Positions 55,921 through 64,000 of a DNA stretch of 64,000 nt are shown here, in pieces. The position numbers were made by a program, and so were the translations under genes. Under the pieces are notes generated by a model, which worked only from the letters and a program-made list of their open reading frames with translations, searched no databases and was not told where the DNA came from. How positions within the stretch are numbered: the stretch's first letter is position 1; each line of letters starts with the position of its first letter. This DNA comes from an uncultured Chloroflexales bacterium (lineage in GTDB: Bacteria; Chloroflexota; Chloroflexia; Chloroflexales; Chloroflexaceae), in NCBI GenBank assembly GCA_937918935.1, contig CAKZSI010000009.1, positions 1 through 64,000 on the forward strand, in the 5' to 3' direction.

Positions 55921-56006
55921 GGGATTTGGGATTGAGATGGGTGGTTCGTTGGGTTCGCATTGCTTTAACGCAGGCTGGAAGCAGTCAGTGAAATGGGACA
56001 GGCGCT

Positions 56007-56957
56007 ATGCAGACCACCAGACTCGGCCGGAGCGGCCTGGAAGTGACCCGCCTGTGTCTGGGCGGCAATGTCTTCGGCTGGACCTGTGATGAGGCGACCT
56101 CCCAGCGGGTGCTGGACGCCTACGTGGATGCTGGGGGCAACTTCATTGATACGGCGGATGTGTATTCGCGCTGGGCCACGGGCCACACCGGCGGTGAGTC
56201 GGAGGCGGTGCTGGGGCGATGGATGCAGGCCCGCGGCAACCGGTCGCGGCTGGTCATCGCCACCAAAGTGGGCTCGGCAATGGATGAGGGGCCAAACATG
56301 GGCGGTCTCTCGCGCCAGCACATCCTGCGCGCGGTTGATGCGTCGTTGCGTCGCCTGCGAACCGACTACATTGATCTGTACCAGGCCCACTTCGACGACG
56401 AACGCATCCCGCTGGAAGAGACCCTGCGGGCCTTCGATGATCTGGTGCGGCAGGGCAAGGTCCGCTACATCGGCGCCTCGAACTACCATGCCTGGCGGCT
56501 GGTGCAGGCTCTGTGGGTCAGCGATCGCCACGGGTATGCGGCCTATATCTCGTTGCAGCCGAAGTACAATCTGGTGGACCGTGAGGAGTTCGAAGGCGAT
56601 CTGGAGGCGGCCTGCCGCGCCTTTGGTCTGGGGGTCATTCCCTACGCGCCGCTCGGCGGCGGCTTCCTGACCGGCAAGTACCGCCGCGAGGGCGCCCTGC
56701 CGGCCACCGAGCGCGCCCCAAAGGTGCAACAGCGCTACATGCATGCCCGTGGCTGGGCCGTGCTGGAAGCGGTGCAGCGGGTGGCCGAGGCGCGAGGGGC
56801 CACGCCGGCGCAGGTGGCCCTGGCCTGGCACCTGGCCCGCCCGAGCATTACGGCGCCGATTGTCAGCGCCACGAGTGTGGAGCAACTCGACGAACTGCTC
56901 GGAGCGCTGGATCTCCAGTTGAGCGCCGAGGAACTGGGGTATCTGAACTCAACATAG
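56007..56957 (+). CDS. Aldo/keto reductase
   Basis: About 316 residues, (beta/alpha)8 barrel. The catalytic tetrad is seen: Asp and Tyr in FIDTADVYSRW, Lys in IATKVGSAMD and His in IDLYQAHFDD. Substrate entry and cofactor loops (GASNYHAWRL, PTAPIVSAT-like APIVSATSVEQL) are typical of the YajO/Tas-type bacterial group. NADPH-dependent reduction of aldehydes or ketones is expected; the natural substrate is unknown. A GGGACAGG stretch lies before the ATG. It follows the CHAT gene by 86 bases in the same direction, possibly sharing its transcript. Confidence 0.95.
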   Translation: MQTTRLGRSGLEVTRLCLGGNVFGWTCDEATSQRVLDAYVDAGGNFIDTADVYSRWATGHTGGESEAVLGRWMQARGNRSRLVIATKVGSAMDEGPNMGGLSRQHILRAVDASLRRLRTDYIDLYQAHFDDERIPLEETLRAFDDLVRQGKVRYIGASNYHAWRLVQALWVSDRHGYAAYISLQPKYNLVDREEFEGDLEAACRAFGLGVIPYAPLGGGFLTGKYRREGALPATERAPKVQQRYMHARGWAVLEAVQRVAEARGATPAQVALAWHLARPSITAPIVSATSVEQLDELLGALDLQLSAEELGYLNST

Positions 56958-57059
56958 CCGGTTGGACGAGCGCGGGGAGACCAGTTCTCTACGCCCCTGT
57001 CTGTGGGGAGGGCAAGGAAATCAGCTTTCCCATACCCCTCAATCTCGCCAGCGGGTGAG

Positions 57060-57088
57060 TTGATACCGTTTGTTGTTTCTGTTATAGT
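57060..57088 (+). promoter_or_regulatory. Promoter of the Dps gene
   Basis: TTGATA (57060-57065), a 17-base spacer and TATAGT (57083-57088). It implies a leader of about 210 bases before the start codon at 57309. Confidence 0.7.
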
Positions 57089-57153
57089 GTTACAATGAGG
57101 TTGAATATTGGCGGAGGTTGCGGGGGCCGGGCGGTCCCTGGAAGGCCTTCTAT

Positions 57154-57186
57154 CCTGTCTGGCACAGCGAAGCTGCGCCAGACAGG
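57154..57186 (+). promoter_or_regulatory. Long hairpin in the Dps leader
   Basis: Arms 57154-57163 (CCTGTCTGGC) and 57177-57186 pair perfectly, and an inner CAGC-GAA-GCTG helix (57165-57175) continues them across an A-C mismatch, giving a 14-bp stem. It lies about 60 bases after the inferred transcription start. No T-run follows, so a leader structure is favoured over a terminator. Confidence 0.6.
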
Positions 57187-57308
57187 AAGTTTCGATAGGG
57201 CAAAGCCCCTTCGCCCCCCGCAGGGAGCGGCGCAAAGGAATCTTCTGGAATCGGCTGGCTGGGAATCCGTTCGGATTGCCAGTGGCCCAAGATGAAAGGG
57301 ATGTGACC

Positions 57309-57821
57309 ATGACGACCTCAAAGCCAGGTGTGACCGGCACGACGCCCGATATCGGTCTGAGCGCGGCGAACGTGCAGGGAGTGGTGGCGCTGCTGAGCCG
57401 CCTGCTTGCCGATGAGCACGTGCTCTACACACGGTTGCGCAACTACCACTGGAACGTTGTCGGAATGGCCTTTGGCCCGCTGCACGAGTTGTTCCAGGAG
57501 CAGTACGAGGGGCTGGAGGGAGACATTGACGAGATCGCCGAGCGCATTCGCTCGCTTGGCGCCCCTGCTCCGGGTACCATGACCGAGTTCCTGCAACTGA
57601 CCACCCTGTCCGAGCGCCCCGGCGAGTATCCCGATGACCGCACCATGGTGGCCAACCTGGTGGCCGATCACGAGGCGATTATTCGCCATCTCCGCCGTGA
57701 TGTGCGCGCGACCGATGAGCAGTACGACGACATGGGCACCAGCGATTTTCTGACCGGGCTAATGGAGAAGCACGAGAAGATGGCCTGGATGCTGCGTGCG
57801 CACATCGAGCAGCGCGGGTAG
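57309..57821 (+). CDS. dps: Dps-type ferritin-like protein
   Basis: About 170 residues, a four-helix-bundle ferritin of the Dps/MrgA class that stores iron using peroxide and protects DNA in starved cells. The ferroxidase motif is present: RLRNYHWNVVGMAFGPLHEL followed by QEQYEGLEGDIDEIAERI, with His, Asp and Glu ligands. The N-terminal 15 residues are flexible and contain Lys only once. ATG 57309 is chosen for its AAAGGG site at 8 bases and because it starts the protein; the frame upstream crosses the leader hairpin. A GC hairpin with TTTCTTG follows the stop. Confidence 0.93.
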   Translation: MTTSKPGVTGTTPDIGLSAANVQGVVALLSRLLADEHVLYTRLRNYHWNVVGMAFGPLHELFQEQYEGLEGDIDEIAERIRSLGAPAPGTMTEFLQLTTLSERPGEYPDDRTMVANLVADHEAIIRHLRRDVRATDEQYDDMGTSDFLTGLMEKHEKMAWMLRAHIEQRG

Positions 57822-57848
57822 CATCCGGACGCTTTGTGTCTCAGCGGG

Positions 57849-57880
57849 GCGCGGGGGCATATGGCCCCCGCGCTTTCTTG
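57849..57880 (+). terminator. Rho-independent terminator of dps
   Basis: Perfect 10-bp stem GCGCGGGGGC/GCCCCCGCGC (57849-57858 and 57864-57873), 5-base loop, followed by TTTCTTG. Confidence 0.8.
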
Positions 57881-57968
57881 TGCCGGTGTTGGGCGGCGAA
57901 GCCGCGCCACTAAAAGCATATTCGGAGGAGCCTGGCCCCTCCGAACTTTCTCATCGTGCATCGATCAG

Positions 57969-58376
57969 TCAATTCTTCCACTGGCGTCCGGGTGGCGGCG
58001 CGGCGAGGCGGCGGTAGCCTGCGCCAAAGGGCAGCCGTTGCTGGCGACAGAGGGGGGCACAGAGTTCCTGCGCTGCGGTCTCTACCAGGCGCGCCAGGAC
58101 GCGCAGTTCGTCGCGGCTGAGCAGGAGGCCACCGTTGTGCAGCCAGAGCTGAATGGCGTCGTCCGCCCCCCGCGTCAGGCGATAGTAACCCCGGCGCAAG
58201 AAGGGCAGCTCCTCTTCCTCGCACCATTCGTCAAGCGCGGCAGCGAGATGCGGCAGGTCGTAGATCGGCAGACGAAAGGTCGCGGCGTCCCACACCAGAC
58301 GCAGATCGCCGTCGGGCGCGACGCCGATCAGGCGGCCAGGGCCAGCAATCGCAACGGTGGCAAGATGAGCATCCAT
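57969..58376 (-). CDS. Hypothetical protein, about 135 aa
   Basis: No family recognised. The protein is predicted soluble with mixed strands and helices (VAIAGPGRLIGVAPDGDLRLVWD, HLAAALDEWCEEEELPFL) and an Arg/Pro-rich tail. GGAG lies about 11 bases before the ATG. It stands alone between the dps terminator and the glucosylglycerate operon, with a 323-base spacer upstream. Confidence 0.55.
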   Translation of the reverse strand: MDAHLATVAIAGPGRLIGVAPDGDLRLVWDAATFRLPIYDLPHLAAALDEWCEEEELPFLRRGYYRLTRGADDAIQLWLHNGGLLLSRDELRVLARLVETAAQELCAPLCRQQRLPFGAGYRRLAAPPPGRQWKN

Positions 58377-58699
58377 CAGATCTCCGGTCGCAACAGGGTT
58401 GTCGTGAGGCTCATTGGGCAGGGCGGCGGATAGGTTCAGTGTATGCTGCCAGGGCGGTTGTTTGTGTTAACAGGTACTGGCAACAGCTTGCGCCTTCATA
58501 ACCGTCTGGCAGGAGAGGCGGGAACTGCGCCCCTGCGAGCCTGCCCTCTACAACAAGGTATGGAAGGACTTCACGCTCTAATTAGCAAACCCGAAATCCT
58601 GTATGTAGGATACACGATTCGCTGGCGGCGTCTAGTTGTGAATTTTGGAACTACTAATGTCGGAGGGGCGGGCGCCCCCGGGCGTGCCCGCGCCTCTGG
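58377..58699. other. Intergenic spacer, no gene seen
   Basis: About 320 bases between a hypothetical gene and the end of the phosphorylase gene. An imperfect palindrome TCCTGTATGTAGGA (58599-58612) is visible. No RNA gene or promoter could be defined. Confidence 0.5.
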
Positions 58700-60421
58700 C
58701 TATTCCAGACGCAGCCAGGCCACCTGGTATGGCGCCAGTTCAATCACCTCTGTGCCGGCCGCGTAGCGCGCCCCGCCGATGAGGTCGCGCGCACCCCCGG
58801 CGCCCGGGGCCGGCACACGCTGGCGCGCGCTGGAGACGTTGTGCAGGCACAACACCGCCGCGTCACCCTCGGGGGTGCGGCGCTCCAGTGCAAAAACGGC
58901 CGGGTGCACCTCGAGCACCCGCTGGGGGCCGTTGGGGTGAAAGGCCCGTTCACCGCGCCGCGCGCGGATCAGTGCGGCCATGCGTTGCAGCACCGCCCCC
59001 TCGCGACGCCGGGGGTCCGCCAGGCGCGCCTCCAGGTCGGCGCGCGTCCACTTCTCACGATTAAGCGTGCGGAAGCGTCCGGTGGTTTCCAGCCCCTGGT
59101 GGTAGTTGGGTGAACCAACCAGACTGTGCACATAGACTCCTGGAACGCCTTGCATGGCCAGCATAATCGCCTGCGAGGCAATGAAGCGCCCGATGACCAC
59201 ATCCGGCGCCTCGGCGCCGGCGGGGTCGGAGAGGGCATCGAACCAGGTGCAGTTCAACTCGTAGGGGCTCTGCGAGCCGTCAGGGTTGGTCTTGTAGGAG
59301 ACGCGCCCGCCGTGGCGCTCCACCTGCGTGCACAGGTCCTGCACTTCAGCCTGGCTCAGGATGCCGGTGGCCGGCACCACGCCGATACCGTCGTGCGAAG
59401 CCAGGAAGTTGAAGAAGGCCGTCGTCGGCGAGGGCGGGGCAAGATCGCGCGCCCAGCCGCTCAGCCGGGTGGCGTCGCCAGTGGCGAAGGCGTGCAGCAC
59501 CAGCGGCGCCAGGGGAAACTGGTAAACCAGTTGGGCCTCGTTGCTCCCGTCGCCGAAGTAGCTGATGTTGTCGGCATGGGGCACGTTTGTCTCGGTAATC
59601 AGCAGCACGTCGGGCGCGGCCACGTCCAGGACGGCGCGCCAGAGTTGTACGATGCGGTGGGTGTTCGGCAGGTGAATGCAGGTCGTGCCCGGCTCTTTCC
59701 ACAGGTAGCCGATGGCGTCGAGGCGGATCAGGCTCGCGCCGTGCTCCACGTAGGCCAGCAGCACGTCGGTCATCTCCAACAGCACCTCCGGGTTGGCGAA
59801 GTTCAGGTCAATCTGATCGGCGCTGAAGGTGGTCCAGACATGGCGCACGCCGGCGGGGGTCTCGAAGGGGGTGAGCAGGGGGGTGGTGCGCGGGCGGGTC
59901 ACCCCTCGCAGGTCGGTGGCCGGGTCAACGATGTGGAAGCGGGCCTCGGCGCCGGGCACACCGGCCAGAACGTCGCGGAACCACGCGCTGCTGGCCGAGA
60001 TGTGGTTCACCACCGCGTCGAACATCAGGCGGTAGTGCTGGCCGAGGCGTTCGATGTCGGCCCAGGTTCCCAGGGCGGGATCGACGGCGCGATAATCCAC
60101 TACCGAAAAGCCGTCATCGGAGGTGTAGGGAAAGAAGGGCAGGATATGGACGCCGCTGACGACGCTGGCGAAGGTGGTGTCGAGGGTCTCACCCAGGGTC
60201 TGGAGCGGGGGGCGACCCGGCTCGCGCACCTGGTCGCCGTAGGTAATCAGGATCACATCGTTCTCGGTGAGTCGTTCGGCGGGCGGGCGTGGCCGGGCCG
60301 GGGGGCGGCGGGCCACGAAGGCGTCCAGCATGGCCAGCAGGCGCGTGGTGATCGCCGCGCCCGCCGGCTGGCCATAGATCGCTTCGAGCAGTGTGTGAAT
60401 CCGCGCGCGCGCATCACTCAT
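58700..60421 (-). CDS. GH13_18 sugar phosphorylase, probable glucosylglycerate phosphorylase
   Basis: About 573 residues of the sucrose phosphorylase subfamily. Catalytic residues: Asp nucleophile in LIRLDAIGYLWKEPG, Glu acid/base in VLLITETNVPH, and the third Asp in FLASHDGIGV. The pattern VVNHISASSAWF and VSGVHILPFFPYTSDDGFSV are family landmarks. Members split sucrose or glucosylglycerate with phosphate. The neighbouring GpgS-type gene, overlapping by four bases, favours glucosylglycerate (GGaP, E. coli YcjM type), but the acceptor loop cannot be judged by eye. Cytoplasmic. Confidence 0.9.
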   Translation of the reverse strand: MSDARARIHTLLEAIYGQPAGAAITTRLLAMLDAFVARRPPARPRPPAERLTENDVILITYGDQVREPGRPPLQTLGETLDTTFASVVSGVHILPFFPYTSDDGFSVVDYRAVDPALGTWADIERLGQHYRLMFDAVVNHISASSAWFRDVLAGVPGAEARFHIVDPATDLRGVTRPRTTPLLTPFETPAGVRHVWTTFSADQIDLNFANPEVLLEMTDVLLAYVEHGASLIRLDAIGYLWKEPGTTCIHLPNTHRIVQLWRAVLDVAAPDVLLITETNVPHADNISYFGDGSNEAQLVYQFPLAPLVLHAFATGDATRLSGWARDLAPPSPTTAFFNFLASHDGIGVVPATGILSQAEVQDLCTQVERHGGRVSYKTNPDGSQSPYELNCTWFDALSDPAGAEAPDVVIGRFIASQAIMLAMQGVPGVYVHSLVGSPNYHQGLETTGRFRTLNREKWTRADLEARLADPRRREGAVLQRMAALIRARRGERAFHPNGPQRVLEVHPAVFALERRTPEGDAAVLCLHNVSSARQRVPAPGAGGARDLIGGARYAAGTEVIELAPYQVAWLRLE

Positions 60422-62304
60422 TTCGGGGCCTCCTGCAGCGGTTGCCCTGCAACTTCCAGCGGCAGGCCGCGTATGAGCCGATACTCAGGGATGTGCAGCA
60501 TCGGGGGGCGCTCGTGGTCGCGGATCTCGCGCAGTTCCAGATGGAAGCTGCCATCCTCGCGCTGGGTGATCAGCTTCATCGTCTGGTTGACTGGTTCGAG
60601 CAGGCTGGCCCGCTGCCGCTGTTCCAGGCGCTGGATCACCACCTGGGTAATGGCGAAGGCCATCTTGGAGAGGGGGACGAGTTCCTGGTTGCGGTGGATG
60701 CGCTCCAGCAGATCGACCTGGGCCAGAGCGTTCAGCCCATGACGCTCCAGCAAGTCGATCAACAGACCGGTCTCCACGCCATAGCCGGTGAAGAAGGGCA
60801 CGGCCTCGAGGGCGAAGCGCCGCCCGGCATATTCGCCGGCGAGCGGCTGGAGCATACCCGACAGCTCAGGGTAGAACAGGTTGAGCAGGGGCCGGGCGGT
60901 CAACTCAGTGACGCGACCGCCGCCGCTGGCCTGGATCTTCTCGCCGAACTGGATGGGCCGGCGGTAGAATCCCTTACAGTAGACCAGCCGGCGTTCGCGC
61001 AGCAGGGGGCCGATCACGCCATAGACGAAGCGCGGGTGAAAGTTCTTGATGTCGGTGTCGCACCAGGCGACAATATCGCCATTCAGCACGTAGAGGCTCT
61101 TCCACAGGGCCTCGCCCTTGCCGTAGAAGGCCCCGTACTGCGGCAGGATCTCCTGATGGATATAAACCGGAATGCCGTGGGCGGCGGCGATCTCGCGGGT
61201 GCGATCCTGCGAACCGCTGTCTATCAGCACTACCTCGTCGAGCAGCGGCGTTTTCTCCATCAAGTGCTGCTGCACCTGGCCGATGATCTCGCCGATGGTC
61301 TGCTCCTCGTTAAGGGTCGGCAGACCGAGGCTGATACGCACCCCCTGCTGTTGTTTGAGCGCCAGGAGGCGTTGCAGGTCGTCGTACTCGGTGGAACTGA
61401 AGGTGTTTTCGGCGAACCAGCGGTCAACAATGGCCGAGAGATCGCGCTGTTGCTGCCAGATCTGCTGGGCCTGCTCTTCGTCCTGGGCCATACGGTGGCG
61501 GACGATGATGACCGTCGTGGCGGCCTTGCGTAGAATGCGGTCGGCGAGGGGGCCGATAGGCGCCTCGGGGTCGCCCTGGCGGCCGGTAACCCCCAGGACG
61601 ATCGCCTGGTGATCGGCCGCCTCGGCCAGAATGGCCTGTTCAACGGGGATACTACGCTCCAGCCAGCGTGTGACGCGGGGCATAGTACGCAGGGATTGCA
61701 GGCTCTCGCGCACGGCGCCATTGTCGGGCAGGCGCGGGTTGGCAGCGTAGAGCACGCTGATCCCGGCCTCGTGGCGTTCGGCCAGGGCCAGGGCCACTTC
61801 GCAGGCCAGGGGCGTATGCGGGCCGCCCCGCACAGGCAGGAGGATGCGCCGCCACTGGCCATCGCCCATCAGGCGCACCACCATCACATCACAGGGCGGA
61901 TGGCGCAGCAGACTGTCAATCGGCGGGCCGAAGAGTCGTTCGGATGAGGACTGCTCGGCCTGCCAGCCAAGCAGAATGAGGTTGGCGTGCTGCTCCTGGG
62001 CCGCGGTGCGGATGCCCTCGGTCAGGTCGTAGGCCACGGTGATGACCGTGCGCACGGGCACCTGAATGGTGCCAAGTTCGGCAATCGTATCGTGGGCGGC
62101 GCGCATGCGTCGCGTTTCCAGCATGCCTTCGCTGAGGGGTTGTCCTTCGGGCACCACCACGATGCTGACGATCACCACCTGGCCGCCGTGATGGCGGGCA
62201 ATGTCAGCCGCGAGGGGCAGCAGCAGGCGGATCTTCTCCGGGGCCCGCGCGGGCAGGAGCACCGTGTATTCTCCCGTATCATGGCCACTGTACGCAGAGG
62301 TCAT
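60418..62304 (-). CDS. Double Usp domain fused to glucosyl-3-phosphoglycerate synthase
   Basis: About 628 residues. Residues about 10-150 and 155-280 are two universal stress protein domains; the second keeps a G-2X-G-9X-G ATP-type loop (GVTGRQGDPEAPIG). From about 322 the protein is a GT81 GpgS-like transferase: SLGLPTLNEEQTIGEI, DSGSQDRT, and the DxD metal site WCDTDIKNFHPRFVYG (D at 416 and 418). It would make glucosyl-3-phosphoglycerate from NDP-glucose and 3-phosphoglycerate, a precursor of the solute glucosylglycerate. AGGAAGGAAC precedes the ATG. No phosphatase (GpgP) is visible in the window. Confidence 0.9.
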   Translation of the reverse strand: MTSAYSGHDTGEYTVLLPARAPEKIRLLLPLAADIARHHGGQVVIVSIVVVPEGQPLSEGMLETRRMRAAHDTIAELGTIQVPVRTVITVAYDLTEGIRTAAQEQHANLILLGWQAEQSSSERLFGPPIDSLLRHPPCDVMVVRLMGDGQWRRILLPVRGGPHTPLACEVALALAERHEAGISVLYAANPRLPDNGAVRESLQSLRTMPRVTRWLERSIPVEQAILAEAADHQAIVLGVTGRQGDPEAPIGPLADRILRKAATTVIIVRHRMAQDEEQAQQIWQQQRDLSAIVDRWFAENTFSSTEYDDLQRLLALKQQQGVRISLGLPTLNEEQTIGEIIGQVQQHLMEKTPLLDEVVLIDSGSQDRTREIAAAHGIPVYIHQEILPQYGAFYGKGEALWKSLYVLNGDIVAWCDTDIKNFHPRFVYGVIGPLLRERRLVYCKGFYRRPIQFGEKIQASGGGRVTELTARPLLNLFYPELSGMLQPLAGEYAGRRFALEAVPFFTGYGVETGLLIDLLERHGLNALAQVDLLERIHRNQELVPLSKMAFAITQVVIQRLEQRQRASLLEPVNQTMKLITQREDGSFHLELREIRDHERPPMLHIPEYRLIRGLPLEVAGQPLQEAPK

Positions 62305-62352
62305 CGCAACTGTTCCTTCCTCGCCGGTAGGGGATGCCGCGGGCGATCAGGC

Positions 62353-63594
62353 TTACGCGCCCGCGAGCAAAGGGACGATGTGCCGGCGCACGATCGCCTC
62401 CCACGTATAGGTCGTGCGGACGCGCTGCCGTAGCGCGTAGCGCTCATCGGCGGCGAACGCAGTAAGGATCCGTTCCGCGATCTGGTCGGGATGTTCCGCA
62501 AGCCCGAAGTACATGGCAGCGGAACCAGCCGAGGCCCGCAGGGGCGGAATGTCGCTACAGAAGATCGGAATCCCGCTCAGCCCTGCCTCCAGCACCGGGA
62601 TGCCGAAGCCCTCGTAGCGGCTGGGGAAGAGCAGACCATCGGCCAGGTGAAAGAAATCGGCGAGCATGGCGTCGGAAACGGGGCGCGGCTGGCCCTGCGG
62701 GTCGGTAAAGACTTCGTAGAGAAACACGGTAGCGTCTTCAGCGCCCGTGTCGCGGCGCAGGGCCAGCAACTCGGCCAGATAGGCGGCGTTGGTCGGATTG
62801 TGGGGCCCGGGCGGCCCCGTGATGACCAGGCGCGGCGCAGCGCCCTGGCGCTGCATGGCGCCCGCGATGGCGACGGCCAGTTCGATGTTCTTGCGCCGGG
62901 TGATGCGCGCCGGCAGGAGGAGCAGCGGAGCGGCCTCCAGTAAACGCAGCCGCTCGATCAGGTCGGCCGTCTCGGGCTCCAGTTTGAGCAACCCCCGCAC
63001 ATCAACGCCGGGCGTCACTACGGCGATCCGTTCCGGCGCCAGCCCCAGCAACTCGGCCAGGATGGAGCGCCGGTCCTCCGAGACGACCACGTAGTGCACC
63101 CCGGGCCACGCTTCGCGCAGCAGATCCCAGGGGTAGCCGGGGTGCAGTTCTGGCAGGTACAGGGGGTCGCGCCAGGCAAAGTCGTGGCACCAGGCGAGCA
63201 TCCGGGGCAGGCGACCCGCGTCGTGGAGGCGCCGCAGCGCAGCGGTGAAGGCCAGGTTCTTGTGCAGGCTCAGCACGTTGTGCACCATGAGCGCATCGCA
63301 ACCGGCGAGGGCGTCATCGAGCCACGCGGCGATGCGATCACGCAGGGTCAGGAACTCGGCGCTGACGATCCCCGCGGCCAGTTCGCGGCTGATGCGTTCG
63401 ACCATCTCGCCGCGGGAGCCGAGTTCGGGCAGGACATGCGCTTCCACCCCCGGCCCGATGTCGCCGCCTTTAGCGGCGATCATGCGCACCGACCACCCCA
63501 GGGCCGCAAGCGTCCGCCCATGGGCGGCCATGGTGATCTCGACGCCGCCGACGTAGGGCGGCCCGGCGTAGTGCAGGATGGCAACCGCGCTCAT
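62353..63594 (-). CDS. Glycosyltransferase family 4 protein
   Basis: About 413 residues with the GT-B layout: N-terminal Rossmann half beginning LHYAGPPYVGGVEITM, a C-terminal half with LPARITRRKNIELAVAIAGA, LVITGPPGPHNP and the donor-binding FPSRYEGFGIPVLEAGLSG. It probably uses an NDP-sugar; donor and acceptor are unknown, though its place inside a glucosylglycerate operon suggests it makes a related glycoside. ATG 63594 overlaps the stop of the GH63-like gene by four bases, and a 48-base gap separates it from the GpgS fusion. Confidence 0.92.
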   Translation of the reverse strand: MSAVAILHYAGPPYVGGVEITMAAHGRTLAALGWSVRMIAAKGGDIGPGVEAHVLPELGSRGEMVERISRELAAGIVSAEFLTLRDRIAAWLDDALAGCDALMVHNVLSLHKNLAFTAALRRLHDAGRLPRMLAWCHDFAWRDPLYLPELHPGYPWDLLREAWPGVHYVVVSEDRRSILAELLGLAPERIAVVTPGVDVRGLLKLEPETADLIERLRLLEAAPLLLLPARITRRKNIELAVAIAGAMQRQGAAPRLVITGPPGPHNPTNAAYLAELLALRRDTGAEDATVFLYEVFTDPQGQPRPVSDAMLADFFHLADGLLFPSRYEGFGIPVLEAGLSGIPIFCSDIPPLRASAGSAAMYFGLAEHPDQIAERILTAFAADERYALRQRVRTTYTWEAIVRRHIVPLLAGA

Positions 63595-64000
63595 ACAATC
63601 TCTCCCCGGCTCATACGGATGGCCAGATCGATGAAGCACGCCGCCGACCAGCCAAACATTGGCGCGGCCCTGGGTGGCGCTTCACCCGTCAGCGGGTGGT
63701 AGTACTCGTAGATGTCGCGCTGGCCCATCACCAGGCGCAGCGTCTGCTCAGCCAGTTCCCCGGCGAGGGCCTGAAAGCCGGTGCGCTGCAGGGCCTCGAC
63801 AAAAATATAGTTGATGTTGATCCACACCGGCCCGCGCCACATCTGCTGGGGATCGTGACGGGGATCGGAGAGGGCCACCGTGGGCAGCGGATAGGTGGCC
63901 CAGAAACTGCGCGGGTCGCGCAGATGGGCGATCAGGCGTTCGGTGATTGCGGGTGGCATGCGCCCCGTCCAGAGTGGGTAGAGGCTGAAGGGCGTCAGCA
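63591..64000 (-). CDS. GH63-like glycoside hydrolase (partial C-terminus), possible glucosylglycerate hydrolase
   Basis: Only the last ~135 residues are in the window; the frame continues through the right edge (LTPFSLYPLWTGRMPPA). The sequence QMWRGPVWININYIFVEALQ and IYEYYHPLTGEAPPRAAPMFGWSAACFIDL is characteristic of GH63/GH37-type (alpha/alpha)6 barrels, including mannosylglycerate and glucosylglycerate hydrolases. Its ATGA overlap with the GT4 gene makes it the first visible member of the four-gene operon. The function is inferred from family and neighbours. Confidence 0.8.
   Translation of the reverse strand, partial: LTPFSLYPLWTGRMPPAITERLIAHLRDPRSFWATYPLPTVALSDPRHDPQQMWRGPVWININYIFVEALQRTGFQALAGELAEQTLRLVMGQRDIYEYYHPLTGEAPPRAAPMFGWSAACFIDLAIRMSRGEIV

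Noticed and set aside
58443-58766. A 107-residue plus-strand open frame
   Set aside because: It overlaps the end of the phosphorylase gene on the other strand, lacks a ribosome-binding site, and does not look like a protein.

Overview
This is a 64 kb stretch of a high-GC bacterial chromosome with compact, mostly single-gene or short-operon organisation and GC-rich palindromic spacers between genes. Protein families and style (cytosolic sigma/CHAT modules, secreted S8 and M4 proteases with bacterial lipoprotein or Sec signals, PHA granule genes, a wax-ester module, glucosylglycerate genes, GTG starts with strong Shine-Dalgarno sites) point to the Chloroflexota, most likely a Chloroflexia relative of Roseiflexus/Chloroflexus. 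This placement is inference from gene content; there is no rRNA in the window. No phage, complete insertion sequence or CRISPR array was seen.

Layout. 1-2,945: a sugar ABC importer operon on the minus strand (two permeases, then a binding protein cut by the left edge) with a palindromic control region. 2,946-3,889: a stretch without a recognised gene, then a complete tRNA-His transcription unit. 4,136-9,769: GH1 beta-glucosidase, a GNAT protein, a solute-binding lipoprotein, a roadblock/LC7 protein and a small protein. 9,921-14,105: an orphan nucleoside-type permease, scpB, and a probable oriC followed by dnaA. 14,855-24,065: a FtsX/MacB-type permease, a thioredoxin-like lipoprotein, threonine aldolase, a GAF-GAF-GGDEF diguanylate cyclase, a small membrane protein and a PAS-STAS stressosome-type protein.

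24,371-28,384: a GNAT gene and a two-gene wax-ester module (an acyl-ACP-reductase-like protein with a large extra N-terminal domain, overlapping a WS/DGAT acyltransferase). 28,610-34,355: PAQR/hemolysin III protein, a large secreted subtilase, a MITE-like element, a patatin phospholipase. 34,455-35,867: phaR-like regulator and phasin, the latter behind a strong promoter holding two palindromic operators. 35,868-38,885: a one-carbon cluster in which FolD has lost its catalytic lysine and sits beside a separate cyclodeaminase/cyclohydrolase, followed by a PurD-like protein without its metal-site signature. 39,232-39,936: rex with an apparent autoregulatory site. 40,177-44,904: M4 metallopeptidase, a PrsW-like membrane protein lacking the catalytic residues, and two small genes.

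44,977-49,160: acyl-CoA dehydrogenase and valS. 49,329-55,920: the most interesting locus, with a soluble zinc-finger anti-sigma-like protein, an ECF-like sigma factor and an HEXXH metallopeptidase on one strand, divergent from a TPR-CHAT (caspase-fold) protease. It resembles the sigma/inhibitor/TPR-CHAT logic of type III-E CRISPR systems but without any CRISPR component. 56,007-58,376: aldo/keto reductase, Dps with a structured leader, and a hypothetical gene. 58,700-64,000: a tightly coupled operon for glucosylglycerate metabolism (GH63 hydrolase, GT4, a double-Usp/GpgS fusion, and a GH13_18 phosphorylase).
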